A DNA stretch of 64,000 bases, from assembly GCF_002849655.1 (NCBI RefSeq), contig NZ_PDNW01000004.1, forward strand, positions 243,220 through 307,219, in the 5' to 3' direction. Origin of the DNA: Pollutimonas subterranea (GTDB taxonomy: Bacteria; Pseudomonadota; Gammaproteobacteria; Burkholderiales; Burkholderiaceae_B). Of the stretch, positions 8,610 to 16,565 are shown in pieces. Position 1 is the first letter of the stretch. The number at the start of each line of letters is the position of its first letter. The notes beneath the pieces were generated by a model. That model was not told the origin of the DNA, made no database searches, and worked only from the letters and a program-made list of their open reading frames with translations. The position numbers were made by a program, and so were the translations under genes.

Positions 8610-8628
8610 TAAGTAAAACGAGATTCCC
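8610..8628 (+). promoter_or_regulatory. Shared upstream motif, copy 2
   Basis: TAAGTAAAAC followed by GAGATTCCC, the second copy of the motif at 3362-3380, 73 bp upstream of the DUF35 start codon. Conserved placement before both plus-strand units supports a common control element. Confidence 0.4.
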
Positions 8629-8682
8629 GTTGTGGCCAGGCAGGCCGACAATAGACGTCCAACGTTTGGAGGAGATACAAGC

Positions 8683-9081
8683 ATGTCGGACGCAATATCA
8701 ACTCCGGCTGCAGGCGCCGATAAGCATTATCGCGAGCAGCTGGAACACGGTAACTTCCTGATTCAACGCTGCCTGTCATGCACGCAAGGAATTTTCTACC
8801 CACGCATGATCTGCCCGCATTGCGGCTCGGATCAGCTCGAATGGTTCAAGCCTTCGGGCCAGGGCGTGGTCTATTCCACGACGGTAGTGCGGCGCAAACC
8901 TGAACATGGCGGCGACTACAACGTTGCGCTGATTGATCTGGCCGAAGGACCACGCATGATGTCGCGTGTCGAAGGCTTGTCGCCCGATACCGTTTCCATC
9001 GGCATGTCGGTATCTGCCCGGATCACCGAAGGTGAGGAAGGCAAGATGGTCGTATTCACGCAAGCGGAGACAAACCAATGA
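8683..9081 (+). CDS. DUF35 / OB-fold acyl-CoA-associated zinc-ribbon protein
   Basis: A 132-residue protein with an N-terminal rubredoxin-like zinc ribbon (Cys30, Cys33, Cys44, Cys47) and a C-terminal OB fold containing SGQGVVYSTTVVRR and YNVALIDLAEGPRMMSRV. DUF35 proteins bind to thiolase-like partners; in steroid side-chain degradation the DUF35 domain of ChsH2 is needed by the aldolase Ltp2. ATG at 8683 follows GGAGGAGA at 8668-8675. The stop overlaps the thiolase-like start by 4 bp, so the two are probably made as a complex. Confidence 0.88.
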   Translation: MSDAISTPAAGADKHYREQLEHGNFLIQRCLSCTQGIFYPRMICPHCGSDQLEWFKPSGQGVVYSTTVVRRKPEHGGDYNVALIDLAEGPRMMSRVEGLSPDTVSIGMSVSARITEGEEGKMVVFTQAETNQ

Positions 9082-10250
9082 TAGACAAGAAACTTCGCGG
9101 TGCCGTCGCCATTGCGGGCGTGGGCCAGGCCGGCCTGGGACAGGCGCATGGCTACACCGAAATGGAAATCCTGGTTCAGGCGGCACAACGAGCCGTAGCC
9201 GACGCAGGTCTTACCATGCAGGATATCGACGGCATTGCCACCGCCAGCGTAACAGCGACCATGTGGGCCATGCCCGTCATCGAGCACCTGGGCATCAGGC
9301 CAACCTTTATCGACAGCACCATGCTGGGCGGCTCCAGCTTTGTTGCCCACCTCATGCCCGCGCTGCAGGCGCTGGAGTCCGGCCAATGCAATGCCGTATT
9401 GGTCTGCTATGGCAGCACCCAACGCACCTCCACCATCGGGCGCGCTGAAATCGCCAACGCCCGGCGCAAACTGGATCCACAGCCCTACGAAGCGCCCTAC
9501 AACCCGTTGAACCCATTAAGCTCGTATGCCCTGGTGGCCGCACGCCACATGCATCAATATGGCACCCGGCGCGAACACTTGGCGGAAGTCGCAGTGGCGG
9601 CGCGCCGCTGGGCCCAAATGAATCCGGAAGCGACCCAGCGCGACCCCCTGACGATCGAGGAAGTCCTTGCGTCGCGCATGGTGTCGGACCCCTTGTCGGT
9701 ACGGGACTGCTGCCTGGTCACCGATGGGGCGGGCGCCTACGTGCTGGTGCGGGCGGACAGGGCCAAAGACCTGAAGCAAAAGCCCGTCTATGTGTTGGGC
9801 AGCTCCACGGCCGTCTGGAACCGACAAATATCGTCCATGGCCGACCTAACCGTGACGGCCGCGCAGCAGTCCGGGCGCATCGCCTTCGAGATGGCCGGAC
9901 TCGCGCCCAAAGACATTGACGTGGTGGAGCTCTACGATGCCTTCACCATCAACACGATCCTCTTTCTTGAAGACCTGGGCTTCTGCAAGAAAGGCGAAGG
10001 CGGCGATTTCGTGAGCAACGGCGGCATCGCGCCCGGCGGTCACCTGCCCGTGAATACCAATGGCGGCGGGCTGTCATGCATCCACCCCGGCATGTATGGC
10101 GTGTTCATCATGATTGAAGCCGTCAGGCAGCTACGCGCCAGCTGCGGTGAACGGCAAGTCGCTAATGCGAAGACCGCCGTGGTGCATGGCAATGGCGGCA
10201 CGCTCTCCAGCCAATCCACGGCCATACTGGGCACACAAGCGGCACTTTGA
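9078..10250 (+). CDS. Thiolase-like protein lacking the nucleophilic Cys (possible acyl-CoA aldolase)
   Basis: A 390-residue SCP2-type thiolase fold. Where true thiolases place the nucleophilic Cys, this protein reads STMLGGSSFVAH (about residues 80-91), so classical thiolysis looks unlikely. The C-terminal part keeps VVELYDAFTINTI and NTNGGGLSCIHPGMYG (about 326-341), with Tyr286 and Tyr340 near the expected active site. Together with the coupled DUF35 gene this resembles the Ltp2-type aldolases that release a short acyl-CoA by retro-aldol cleavage of a 3-hydroxyacyl-CoA. The alternative is a non-thiolytic condensing enzyme. The fold call is firm; the reaction is inference. Confidence 0.85.
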   Translation: MIDKKLRGAVAIAGVGQAGLGQAHGYTEMEILVQAAQRAVADAGLTMQDIDGIATASVTATMWAMPVIEHLGIRPTFIDSTMLGGSSFVAHLMPALQALESGQCNAVLVCYGSTQRTSTIGRAEIANARRKLDPQPYEAPYNPLNPLSSYALVAARHMHQYGTRREHLAEVAVAARRWAQMNPEATQRDPLTIEEVLASRMVSDPLSVRDCCLVTDGAGAYVLVRADRAKDLKQKPVYVLGSSTAVWNRQISSMADLTVTAAQQSGRIAFEMAGLAPKDIDVVELYDAFTINTILFLEDLGFCKKGEGGDFVSNGGIAPGGHLPVNTNGGGLSCIHPGMYGVFIMIEAVRQLRASCGERQVANAKTAVVHGNGGTLSSQSTAILGTQAAL

Positions 10251-10278
10251 CTTGAAACCATACTTAGGACGAACAGAA

Positions 10279-11247
10279 ATGATCCCCACCAGATTCTCGC
10301 AAGTTCTTGCCGCCCTCGCATTGGCCATTCCCTTTTCCGCGCATGCGGCATGGCCCGAGAAACCCATCACCATCATTGTTCCAGCCGCCCCTGGCGGAAC
10401 AACCGATATGTCCGCCCGGCTGATCAGCGAGAAACTGGCCGAGAACCTCGGGACATCCGTCGTGATCGAGAACCGTGCCGGAGCGGCCGGCATCATCGGC
10501 TCGCAGGCCCTGGTACGAGCCAAGCCAGATGGCTACACATTGATCATGGGCAATATAGGCCCTAACGCCATCAACTACAGCATGTACAAAGACCTGCCGT
10601 ATACGCCCGACGATTTCGCGCCCATTACCCTCGTCATCTCGGTCCCCAATGTACTGGTCGTTAATGCCGAATCGCCGGCGAAAAGCGTCAAGGATCTCAT
10701 CAAGATCACCAAAGACGCCCCACAGGGAGGCACCTTCGGCAGCTCCGGCGTCGGCCAGTCGCCGCATTTGTCAGGCGAAATGTTCAAGCAGCGCGCCGGC
10801 ATCGACGCGGCACATGTCGCGTACAAGGGCGCCGGGCCTGCCGTTACGGCATTGCTGGGCAATCAGTTCGACTTCATGATCGACAACCTGCCCAGCTCGC
10901 TTTCCTTCATCCAGGCCGGCAAGTTCCGTGCATTGGCCGTAACCAGCGATAAGCGCGTCCCGGAACTTCCGGACGTCCCTACCATGGCCGAAGCAGGCGT
11001 CTCGGACATGGTCGTCACGGCGTGGTTCGGTTTGCTGGCTCCCAAGGGTACGCCCCAGGATGTCATCGATAAAATCTACACCGGTGCCAAGGCGGCGCTG
11101 GAATCCCCCGACATCCAGGCACGCTTCAAGCAGATGGGCGGCACCGCGGGCGGCAACACCCCTGCGGAGTTCGGTGAATTCATTGCCGCTGAACGTGCTC
11201 GCTGGGAGACAACCGTCAAGGCCGCCAATTTGTCCGCAGGAAACTAA
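10279..11247 (+). CDS. Bug-family periplasmic solute receptor
   Basis: A 322-residue Bug receptor lying 28 bp after the thiolase-like gene and 3 bp before the CoA-transferase A subunit, so it is embedded in the catabolic operon. ATG at 10279 begins a signal peptide (MIPTRFSQVLAALALAIP, cleaved after AHA). The ligand loop is VPAAPGGTTDMSAR, with VIENRAGAAGI and HVAYKGAGPAVTALLG further on. Co-transcription with CoA-transferase subunits is a strong hint that its ligand is a carboxylic acid feeding this pathway. Confidence 0.92.
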   Translation: MIPTRFSQVLAALALAIPFSAHAAWPEKPITIIVPAAPGGTTDMSARLISEKLAENLGTSVVIENRAGAAGIIGSQALVRAKPDGYTLIMGNIGPNAINYSMYKDLPYTPDDFAPITLVISVPNVLVVNAESPAKSVKDLIKITKDAPQGGTFGSSGVGQSPHLSGEMFKQRAGIDAAHVAYKGAGPAVTALLGNQFDFMIDNLPSSLSFIQAGKFRALAVTSDKRVPELPDVPTMAEAGVSDMVVTAWFGLLAPKGTPQDVIDKIYTGAKAALESPDIQARFKQMGGTAGGNTPAEFGEFIAAERARWETTVKAANLSAGN

Positions 11248-11250
11248 TTG

Positions 11251-11925
11251 ATGATTAACAAGATCAAATCGTCACTGGCCGAAGCCGTGCAAATCATCCC
11301 TGACGGTGCAAGCGTGCTGATCGGCGGATTCGGCGATGCCGGCATCCCTTTTGAACTCATCGATGCTTTGCTGGAGCACGACACAAAAGACCTGACCGTG
11401 GTCAGCAATAACGCGGGCGCCGGAGACCGAGGCATTGCTGCATTGATCGCGGCGGGACGCGTGCGCAAGGTCATTTGTTCGCATCCCCGCCCGCCCAAGG
11501 CCGAAGTGTTCGCCCAGGCATATCGGGCAGGAAAGGTGGAACTGGAGTGCGTGCCGCAAGGCACCCTGGCCGAGCGCATGCGTGCCGCGGGCGCCGGCTT
11601 GGGGCCATTCTTTACGCCCACAGGTTATGGAACACGGGTCGCCGAAGGTAAGGAAACGCGCGTCGTCGACGGCAAAGGGTATGTGCTCGAACAGCCATTG
11701 TCCGCCGATTTCGCACTGGTCAGGGCCTTTCAGGGCGACCGCCTGGGCAACCTTACCTACCGGCTTGCCGCCCGGAACTTCAATCCGGTCATGTGCATGG
11801 CGGCGCGTCACACCATTGCGCAGGTCGATGTCATCGTCCAGGCGGGAGACATTCCCGCCGAGCAGGTCATGACACAGGCTATCTTTGTTCAATCCGTCGT
11901 TCTGGCAGACAAGAAACATGACTGA
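11251..11925 (+). CDS. 3-oxoacid CoA-transferase, subunit A (ScoA/PcaI-like)
   Basis: A 224-residue family I CoA-transferase alpha subunit. It has the N-terminal IPDGASVLIGGFGDAGIPFELI, the VVSNNAGAGDRGI stretch, and ECVPQGTLAERMRAAGAG before the conserved GTRVAEGKE. It pairs with the B subunit whose start lies inside its last codons (8-bp overlap). Such enzymes transfer CoA from succinyl-CoA to 3-oxoacids such as 3-oxoadipate or acetoacetate. Here it could activate the initial acid or a pathway intermediate; the CaiB enzyme is a second, unrelated transferase in the same island. Confidence 0.9.
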   Translation: MINKIKSSLAEAVQIIPDGASVLIGGFGDAGIPFELIDALLEHDTKDLTVVSNNAGAGDRGIAALIAAGRVRKVICSHPRPPKAEVFAQAYRAGKVELECVPQGTLAERMRAAGAGLGPFFTPTGYGTRVAEGKETRVVDGKGYVLEQPLSADFALVRAFQGDRLGNLTYRLAARNFNPVMCMAARHTIAQVDVIVQAGDIPAEQVMTQAIFVQSVVLADKKHD

Positions 11926-12616
11926 GCTCATTTCACTGAATCGCATTCAGATTGCCCAACTGGTGGCGCAAGATATACCCGACGGCTCCACCGTCAACCT
12001 TGGCATAGGCATGCCTACCCTCGTTGCCGATTACCTGCCCGCAGACCGCGAGATCCTGATGCACAGCGAAAACGGCATACTCGGCATGGGTCCGAAAGCG
12101 GAGGACGATGACATAGATCCGGACCTGATCAATGCCAGCCGGGTTCCGGTCACACTGTTGCCCGGGGCATCCATCACCGAGCACACCATATCGTTTGCGA
12201 TGATGCGCGGCGGCCACCTCGATTACTCGGTGCTCGGCGGCTTCCAGGTAGCCCCCAACGGCGACTTGGCCAACTGGATCACCGATGCGCCTGATGCCAT
12301 CCCTGCCATAGGCGGGGCCATGGACCTGGCCATAGGCGCCAAGCATGTATTCGTCACCATGGATCACACCACCAAGCAAGGCGAACACCGGCTGCTTGAA
12401 CAATGCTCGTACCCACTGACTGGGGTGGGCGTGGTCGACACCGTGTATACCAATCTCGCCATCGTCGATGTCCATGACGGCAAGTTCACGGTGCGGGCCA
12501 TGGTCGAAGGCCTCGCGCTTGAAAATTTGCAGAAACTGACGGGTGCGCCGCTACACGCATCGCCGCAGATAAAGACGATTTCATTGACGAAAGAAGGAGT
12601 ACCCACGCTTGTGTAG
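11918..12616 (+). CDS. 3-oxoacid CoA-transferase, subunit B (ScoB/PcaJ-like)
   Basis: A 232-residue beta subunit with NLGIGMPTLVADYLP, the catalytic Glu in LMHSENGILGMGP, LLPGASITEHTISFAMMRGGHLDYSVLG and the C-terminal TGVGVVDTVYTNLAI. Catalytic Glu in SENG supports true CoA transfer rather than the hydrolase role seen in IpdAB relatives. ATG at 11918 is used because it gives the family N terminus and an 8-bp overlap with subunit A. The operon ends here: a 6-bp-stem hairpin follows at 12631-12654. Confidence 0.92.
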   Translation: MTELISLNRIQIAQLVAQDIPDGSTVNLGIGMPTLVADYLPADREILMHSENGILGMGPKAEDDDIDPDLINASRVPVTLLPGASITEHTISFAMMRGGHLDYSVLGGFQVAPNGDLANWITDAPDAIPAIGGAMDLAIGAKHVFVTMDHTTKQGEHRLLEQCSYPLTGVGVVDTVYTNLAIVDVHDGKFTVRAMVEGLALENLQKLTGAPLHASPQIKTISLTKEGVPTLV

Positions 12617-12630
12617 ACCATAACAGCAAG

Positions 12631-12654
12631 AAGGGCCGCTACAGGCATGCCCTT
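12631..12654 (+). terminator. Weak hairpin after the CoA-transferase operon
   Basis: AAGGGC at 12631-12636 pairs with GCCCTT at 12649-12654 across a 12-base loop, 14 bp after the B-subunit stop. No U-run follows, so it is a weak terminator candidate. Confidence 0.3.
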
Positions 12655-12672
12655 CACCCACGGAGACAGGCT

Positions 12673-12744
12673 ATGAATAAAGTGAAAACCATCCACCGTG
12701 TCGTTGCCATCGCGGCACTCGCAACTGGCGCGCGCCAAGGATAA
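12673..12744 (+). pseudogene. Signal-peptide remnant of an exported protein
   Basis: ATG at 12673, with GGAGACAGG directly upstream, starts a basic then hydrophobic run (MNKVKTIHRVVAIAALATG) typical of a Sec signal peptide, but the frame stops at 12742-12744 after 23 codons. The ribosome site, start and leader look like those of a Bug or porin gene whose mature part has been lost. A PIN-domain fragment in another frame begins within the same 20 bp, so the junction is a rearrangement scar. Confidence 0.5.
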
Positions 12745-13039
12745 AAGATTTTTTATCACCATCACGGTAATGCTGGAACTCGAGTGGGTACTGCGTTCCC
12801 GCTATCAATTCGACAAGCCATCGGTGACAGCAGCTCTGGACGCATTGATGACTGCGGCGGAACTCGAATTCCAACATGAATCCGCCCTAGAGAAAGCGAT
12901 CTGGTTCTTCAAACAGAAGGGCTCACCCGATTTTGCGGACTGCCTGCACGTCGCCCTGGTCCGACAGGCCGCACAAGTACCTTTTCTGACTTTCGACAGG
13001 CAAGCTTCAAGCCTTGATGGCGCTACTCTTCCCGGCTGA
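12728..13039 (+). pseudogene. 5'-truncated PIN-domain (VapC-like) toxin fragment
   Basis: About 103 residues of a PIN-domain nuclease: KRFFITITVMLELEWVLRSRY, then SPDFADCLHVAL with a central acidic residue, and PFLTFD near the end. The first strand with the LDTN catalytic Asp is missing, and upstream sequence switches to the signal-peptide remnant. No antitoxin gene is present. An expressed product from an internal start would lack an active-site residue. It ends 1 bp from the convergent spermidine-synthase-like gene. Confidence 0.65.
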
Positions 13040-13040
13040 A

Positions 13041-13931
13041 CTAATCAGTCAGTACCGCCGCGTCCGCGCTCCAGTCCCGGTGTCTCGAAAACCGCTGCAG
13101 CTCCCGCTCCACATCGATGCCAAACGGTTCCAGGGCCTTTGCGAGCGCGTGCGCATGGCGCTTCAGGGCGTCGTCGTCCGGCAGCGGGCCCCGGCTCGCG
13201 ATAATGACCCGGTTGCCCGCGCGCAAATTGAAGAAATCACCAAACACGGCGGCATAGGTAGCCGATTCCCGTTCGTACATCGTGGATCGGGTAAAGGTGT
13301 TGGCAACCAGCACGCCGTCTGGTGAAAGAATGGCATGCACCTGTTGAAAGAACTCGCGGGTGAGCAGATGGGGCGGAATGTAGTCGACGTCGAACGCGTC
13401 GAGCATCACCATATCGTAGGTCCGGCCTTCGCGACGCGCCTGTTCGATAAAGGCCCGCCCATCATCCACGAACACGCGCTGTCGCGGCCCTTGCTTATAG
13501 CCGAAGTAGCGCTCGGCCACCCGCAGGACGGCCGGGTCGATCTCCACCGTATCGATCACGGCATCGGGCAGTATCTTTTCCAGGGCAAGCGGAATGGTGG
13601 CGCCGCCCAATCCCACCATCAATACATTGCGGGGATCAGGCTTCACGAAAAGGGCGCTCGTCATCATGCGCGTGTAGTCGAACACCATTTTTTCGGGCGC
13701 GCTCAGATCGAAACAGGTTTGCCGACCCCTGTCCTTGATTTTCTCGAAGTTCATGCAGCGCTGGCCGTACTCGTCGATGACCAGGACAGGCGCGAATTCT
13801 GAGGGTTCGGTATGAACGAGCCGCGGGGCCAGCGAGCCCGATAGCGAATAGGTGACCAACACCGCGGAGCACGCGGCCAAGGCCAGCCCGAGCAAGGCGG
13901 CCCATCGAAAACGGCGGGGATCAAGTTTCAT
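13041..13931 (-). CDS. Membrane-anchored spermidine-synthase-like protein
   Basis: A 296-residue protein with an N-terminal hydrophobic segment (about 11-30, containing LALAAC, a possible lipobox) and a SpeE-like Rossmann domain. Visible motifs are VGLGGATIPLALEKILP, DTVEIDPAVLRVAERYF, FVDDGRAFIEQ and MLDAFDVDYIPPHLLT. The fold binds S-adenosylmethionine derivatives. True polyamine synthase activity is uncertain because the protein carries an export or anchor segment and stands alone, without speD. It is convergent with the PIN fragment. Confidence 0.8.
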   Translation of the reverse strand: MKLDPRRFRWAALLGLALAACSAVLVTYSLSGSLAPRLVHTEPSEFAPVLVIDEYGQRCMNFEKIKDRGRQTCFDLSAPEKMVFDYTRMMTSALFVKPDPRNVLMVGLGGATIPLALEKILPDAVIDTVEIDPAVLRVAERYFGYKQGPRQRVFVDDGRAFIEQARREGRTYDMVMLDAFDVDYIPPHLLTREFFQQVHAILSPDGVLVANTFTRSTMYERESATYAAVFGDFFNLRAGNRVIIASRGPLPDDDALKRHAHALAKALEPFGIDVERELQRFSRHRDWSADAAVLTD

Positions 13932-14075
13932 GATGTCTCCAGATCAATACCCTATCATGCCTTCGAAACTTTGATCATAGGCCAGCTACGTTTATGACTC
14001 ATGTACCATGCCTAGCGGCTGGCTGAATCAGCTCGTACTTTTTGATGAACAATGAATGTGGGAAGGAACCGTCAG

Positions 14076-14532
14076 ATGGAATTGTATGAGGACCCCGCAT
14101 TTTTTATGCTGCTTACGCAAAGCTATTGTCGCCTCGTCGGGCAATCGCTGGTGCCGGAAGGAATGAACCCCATCGTGGCGGCCCGATGGCTATATGAAGA
14201 CGCGCCGTTCGGTGTCCTTGCCCATACAGCGGATGCGGACCCCGTCTTCATGTACGGGCAATAAGGCTGCGCAGAAACGCTTCGAATATACCTGGCAGGA
14301 ATTAATCCGCCTGCCCTCGCGCTTATCCGCTGAAGCTCCCAACCGCGAAGAAAGACAAGAATTCCTGGACCGCGTCAAGCGCGATGGCTTTGCATGCGGC
14401 TACCGCGGCGTACGCGTCACGAAGTCCGGCAAGCGATTCTTGATTGAAGACGCCACGCTTTGGCAGCTATGCAGTGAGAACGATACTTTCTACGGACAAG
14501 CCGTGATCATTCCACGTAGTACTGAAATGTGA
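14076..14532 (+). pseudogene. MEKHLA-domain protein, frameshifted
   Basis: The product reads as a MEKHLA (PAS-like) domain protein only if the frame changes at about 14259. The first part is YEDPAFFMLLTQSYCRLVG...ADPVFMYG, then the frame hits TAA at 14262-14264; the adjacent frame continues NKAAQKRFEYTWQEL, LPSRLSAEAPNREER, GYRGVRVTKSGKRFLIED. Removing one C from GGGC at 14256-14259 restores one reading frame of about 151 codons. ATG at 14076 has GGAAGG upstream. It is either a recent pseudogene or a sequencing error. It precedes the AhpD-like/rubredoxin/ABC unit by 112 bp and may have belonged to it. Confidence 0.7.
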
Positions 14533-14644
14533 ACGTACGCTAGATAACCCACAGGCATAACCAAATATCTTTATATTCGTTTCGAATTAATCACAAGGCC
14601 ATTAGACTCTATTGGAATATAAACCTGGATCAAGAAACGAAACC

Positions 14645-15187
14645 ATGAGCCGCATCACCATTCAAACCGTAGACACCGTTCACGCCGACGCCAAGGAACG
14701 CCTGGAAGTCGCGCAGAAAAACAATGGCTTCCTGCCGAACCTGATAGGTGTGTTGGCCAATGCCCCGACAGCGCTTGAAACATACCAGGTAGTGGGCGCG
14801 ATCAATGCACGCACCGGATTGTCAGGTGCCGAACGCGAAGTCATCCAGATTACCGCGGCAACGCTTAATGGTTGCGGATTTTGTGTGGCAGGCCATACCG
14901 CCATCGCGCGCAAGAAGCTCGCCATGCCCGAAGAAGCCATTCAAGCCCTTCGCAACACCCAGGCGTTGAGCGACCCGAAACTCAATGCGCTGGCACTGTT
15001 CACGGTGGCCGTCATGGAAAATAAAGGCGAGGTTTCAGACACCGAGCTGAACGATTTCCTTGCGGCCGGCTACACCCAGGCCAATGCGTTGGAAGTGGTG
15101 CTGGGCGTCAGCCTGGCAACGTTATGCAATTACGCCAACAATCTGGCGAAGACACCCATCAATGAAGAGCTGCAGGCCTACGCCTGA
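14645..15187 (+). CDS. Carboxymuconolactone decarboxylase / AhpD-like protein
   Basis: A 180-residue helical protein with the redox motif NGCGFCVAGHT: Cys77, Cys80 and His84 match the CxxC-x3-H site of AhpD-type peroxidase partners. The rest (LSGAEREVIQITAATLNG, LNALALFTVAV) is standard for the CMD family. ATG at 14645 is preferred. It lies 38 bp before a GTG-started acyl-CoA-dehydrogenase-like gene and probably starts the operon through to the ABC permease. A thiol-based peroxide or hydroperoxide reduction role alongside a flavoenzyme is plausible; decarboxylase activity is unlikely given the CxxC. Confidence 0.88.
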   Translation: MSRITIQTVDTVHADAKERLEVAQKNNGFLPNLIGVLANAPTALETYQVVGAINARTGLSGAEREVIQITAATLNGCGFCVAGHTAIARKKLAMPEEAIQALRNTQALSDPKLNALALFTVAVMENKGEVSDTELNDFLAAGYTQANALEVVLGVSLATLCNYANNLAKTPINEELQAYA

Positions 15188-15225
15188 CTGCAACAACGAC
15201 CCAGCATAGAGCAAGGAATCCCGTC

Positions 15226-16395
15226 GTGAGCCTTACCGACCCAGCGGCAACACTAATTGAAGCCATCGCGGCGCACGTCAAGTCCGACCTCGCACCCTTA
15301 GCGAGCGCGATTGATCAAGACGGTTTGTACCCGATCGATTATCTGCGCCGCCTTGGCGACCTGGGCGGTTTCGGCGCAAGCATCCCGCGCGAACATGGCG
15401 GATCAGGCCTGAACATGGCCGCCCAGATCAGAATCACTACCGAAGTGGGGCGCGAATGCGGATCCACGGCCTTCCTAGTGTGGTGCCAATCGAGTTGCGC
15501 CGCTTATTTGCTGGCTTCGCCGAACCAGGCCGTGCGGGATCGTTATTTGACACCGGTCACTCAAGGCAGCCTATTGTCTGGCACCGGCATGTCCAATGCG
15601 GTCAAGCACTTGGCCGGCATCGAGAAGATCCACCTGGCAGCGCGTCGCGATGGCGACGACTATATTGTCAGCGGGTCATTGCCGTGGGTATCGAATGTCG
15701 GCGCCCAGCACCTGGCCATCGTAGCCGCCTCGGTTGAAGATGAAGGCTATGTGATGTTTGCCGTGCATGGCAGCGCCGATGGTTTGAGCCTGCATCCCTG
15801 CCCCGAATTTTCCGCCCTGGAAGGCACGCAAACGCTGAACCTGCGCTTCAAGAACGCCAGGATTCCCGCCGACAATGTGCTGGCCCATCCTTCCCAGTTT
15901 GCGAAATATATCGCCGGCATCAAGCCAGGCTTTATCCTGGGCCAGACCGGCATGGGCTTCGGCGTGACCGAAGCTTGCCTGAAGACCATACGCGAAAGCA
16001 ACGCCACCACCGCCCACGTCAATGTGTTCCTGGACGACCAGGGGCAGGAACTGGCCGCCGAGCTGGAGACGCTCAAGGCACAGGCCGCCACACTGGGGGA
16101 ACAGGCACAGACCGGCAACGCCCCCATTCTAGACGTCCTCAAGCTGCGGGCGCGGACCTCCGAACTCACGCTTGCCGCGGCCAACTCGGCCGTCCTGCAT
16201 GCGGGCGCAAAAGGATACCTGATGCGTCATCCCGCTCAACGCCGTCTGCGCGAAGCGGTGTTCGTGGCCATTGTCACGCCCGCCCTAAAACACTTGCGTA
16301 AAGAGATCCATGACCTCGAGCGGGCCGCCGCCCAGAACCGAACCACGGATGTGCTCGAACAGGAACAAGCGCTTCAGGTCGAGGCCGCACAGTGA
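15226..16395 (+). CDS. Acyl-CoA-dehydrogenase-fold flavoprotein of unknown substrate
   Basis: A 389-residue protein of the acyl-CoA dehydrogenase superfamily: GGFGASIPREHGGSGLNMAAQ, TGMSNAVKHLAGIE in place of the usual E-x-G-x-GSD loop, PWVSNVGAQH, and a C-terminal helical domain (AANSAVLHAGAKGYLMRHPAQRRLREAVFVAIVTP). The missing GSD loop and YGGT/N-E motif argue against ordinary acyl-CoA oxidation and for a monooxygenase-like or other divergent member, as in the SfnB/DszC branch. GTG at 15226 follows AAGGA. Its stop overlaps the rubredoxin start by 4 bp, so the two are translationally coupled and rubredoxin is the likely electron partner. Confidence 0.8.
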   Translation: MSLTDPAATLIEAIAAHVKSDLAPLASAIDQDGLYPIDYLRRLGDLGGFGASIPREHGGSGLNMAAQIRITTEVGRECGSTAFLVWCQSSCAAYLLASPNQAVRDRYLTPVTQGSLLSGTGMSNAVKHLAGIEKIHLAARRDGDDYIVSGSLPWVSNVGAQHLAIVAASVEDEGYVMFAVHGSADGLSLHPCPEFSALEGTQTLNLRFKNARIPADNVLAHPSQFAKYIAGIKPGFILGQTGMGFGVTEACLKTIRESNATTAHVNVFLDDQGQELAAELETLKAQAATLGEQAQTGNAPILDVLKLRARTSELTLAAANSAVLHAGAKGYLMRHPAQRRLREAVFVAIVTPALKHLRKEIHDLERAAAQNRTTDVLEQEQALQVEAAQ

Positions 16396-16556
16396 AGCAA
16401 TGGATGTGCGGCCCCTGCGGCATGATTTATGACGAAACACTCGGCATGCCGGAAGAAGGCATCGCACCCGGCACGCTGTTCGAGGACATCCCCGACGACT
16501 GGGCATGCCCTGACTGCGGCGTGACCAAGGCCGACTTCTTCGTGATACCTGACTAG
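16392..16556 (+). CDS. Rubredoxin
   Basis: A 54-residue one-iron electron carrier, easily missed because of its size. It has both Cys knuckles, MCGPCGMIYD (Cys6, Cys9) and ACPDCGVTKADF (Cys39, Cys42), and the internal GIAPGTLFEDIPDDW signature of rubredoxins that serve alkane hydroxylases and other oxygenases. The GTG start lies in GTGA at 16392-16395, overlapping the flavoprotein stop. The ABC ATPase starts 9 bp after its stop. The coupling predicts that it reduces or accepts electrons from the preceding flavoprotein. Confidence 0.93.
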   Translation: MKQWMCGPCGMIYDETLGMPEEGIAPGTLFEDIPDDWACPDCGVTKADFFVIPD

Positions 16557-16565
16557 GACAGACCC

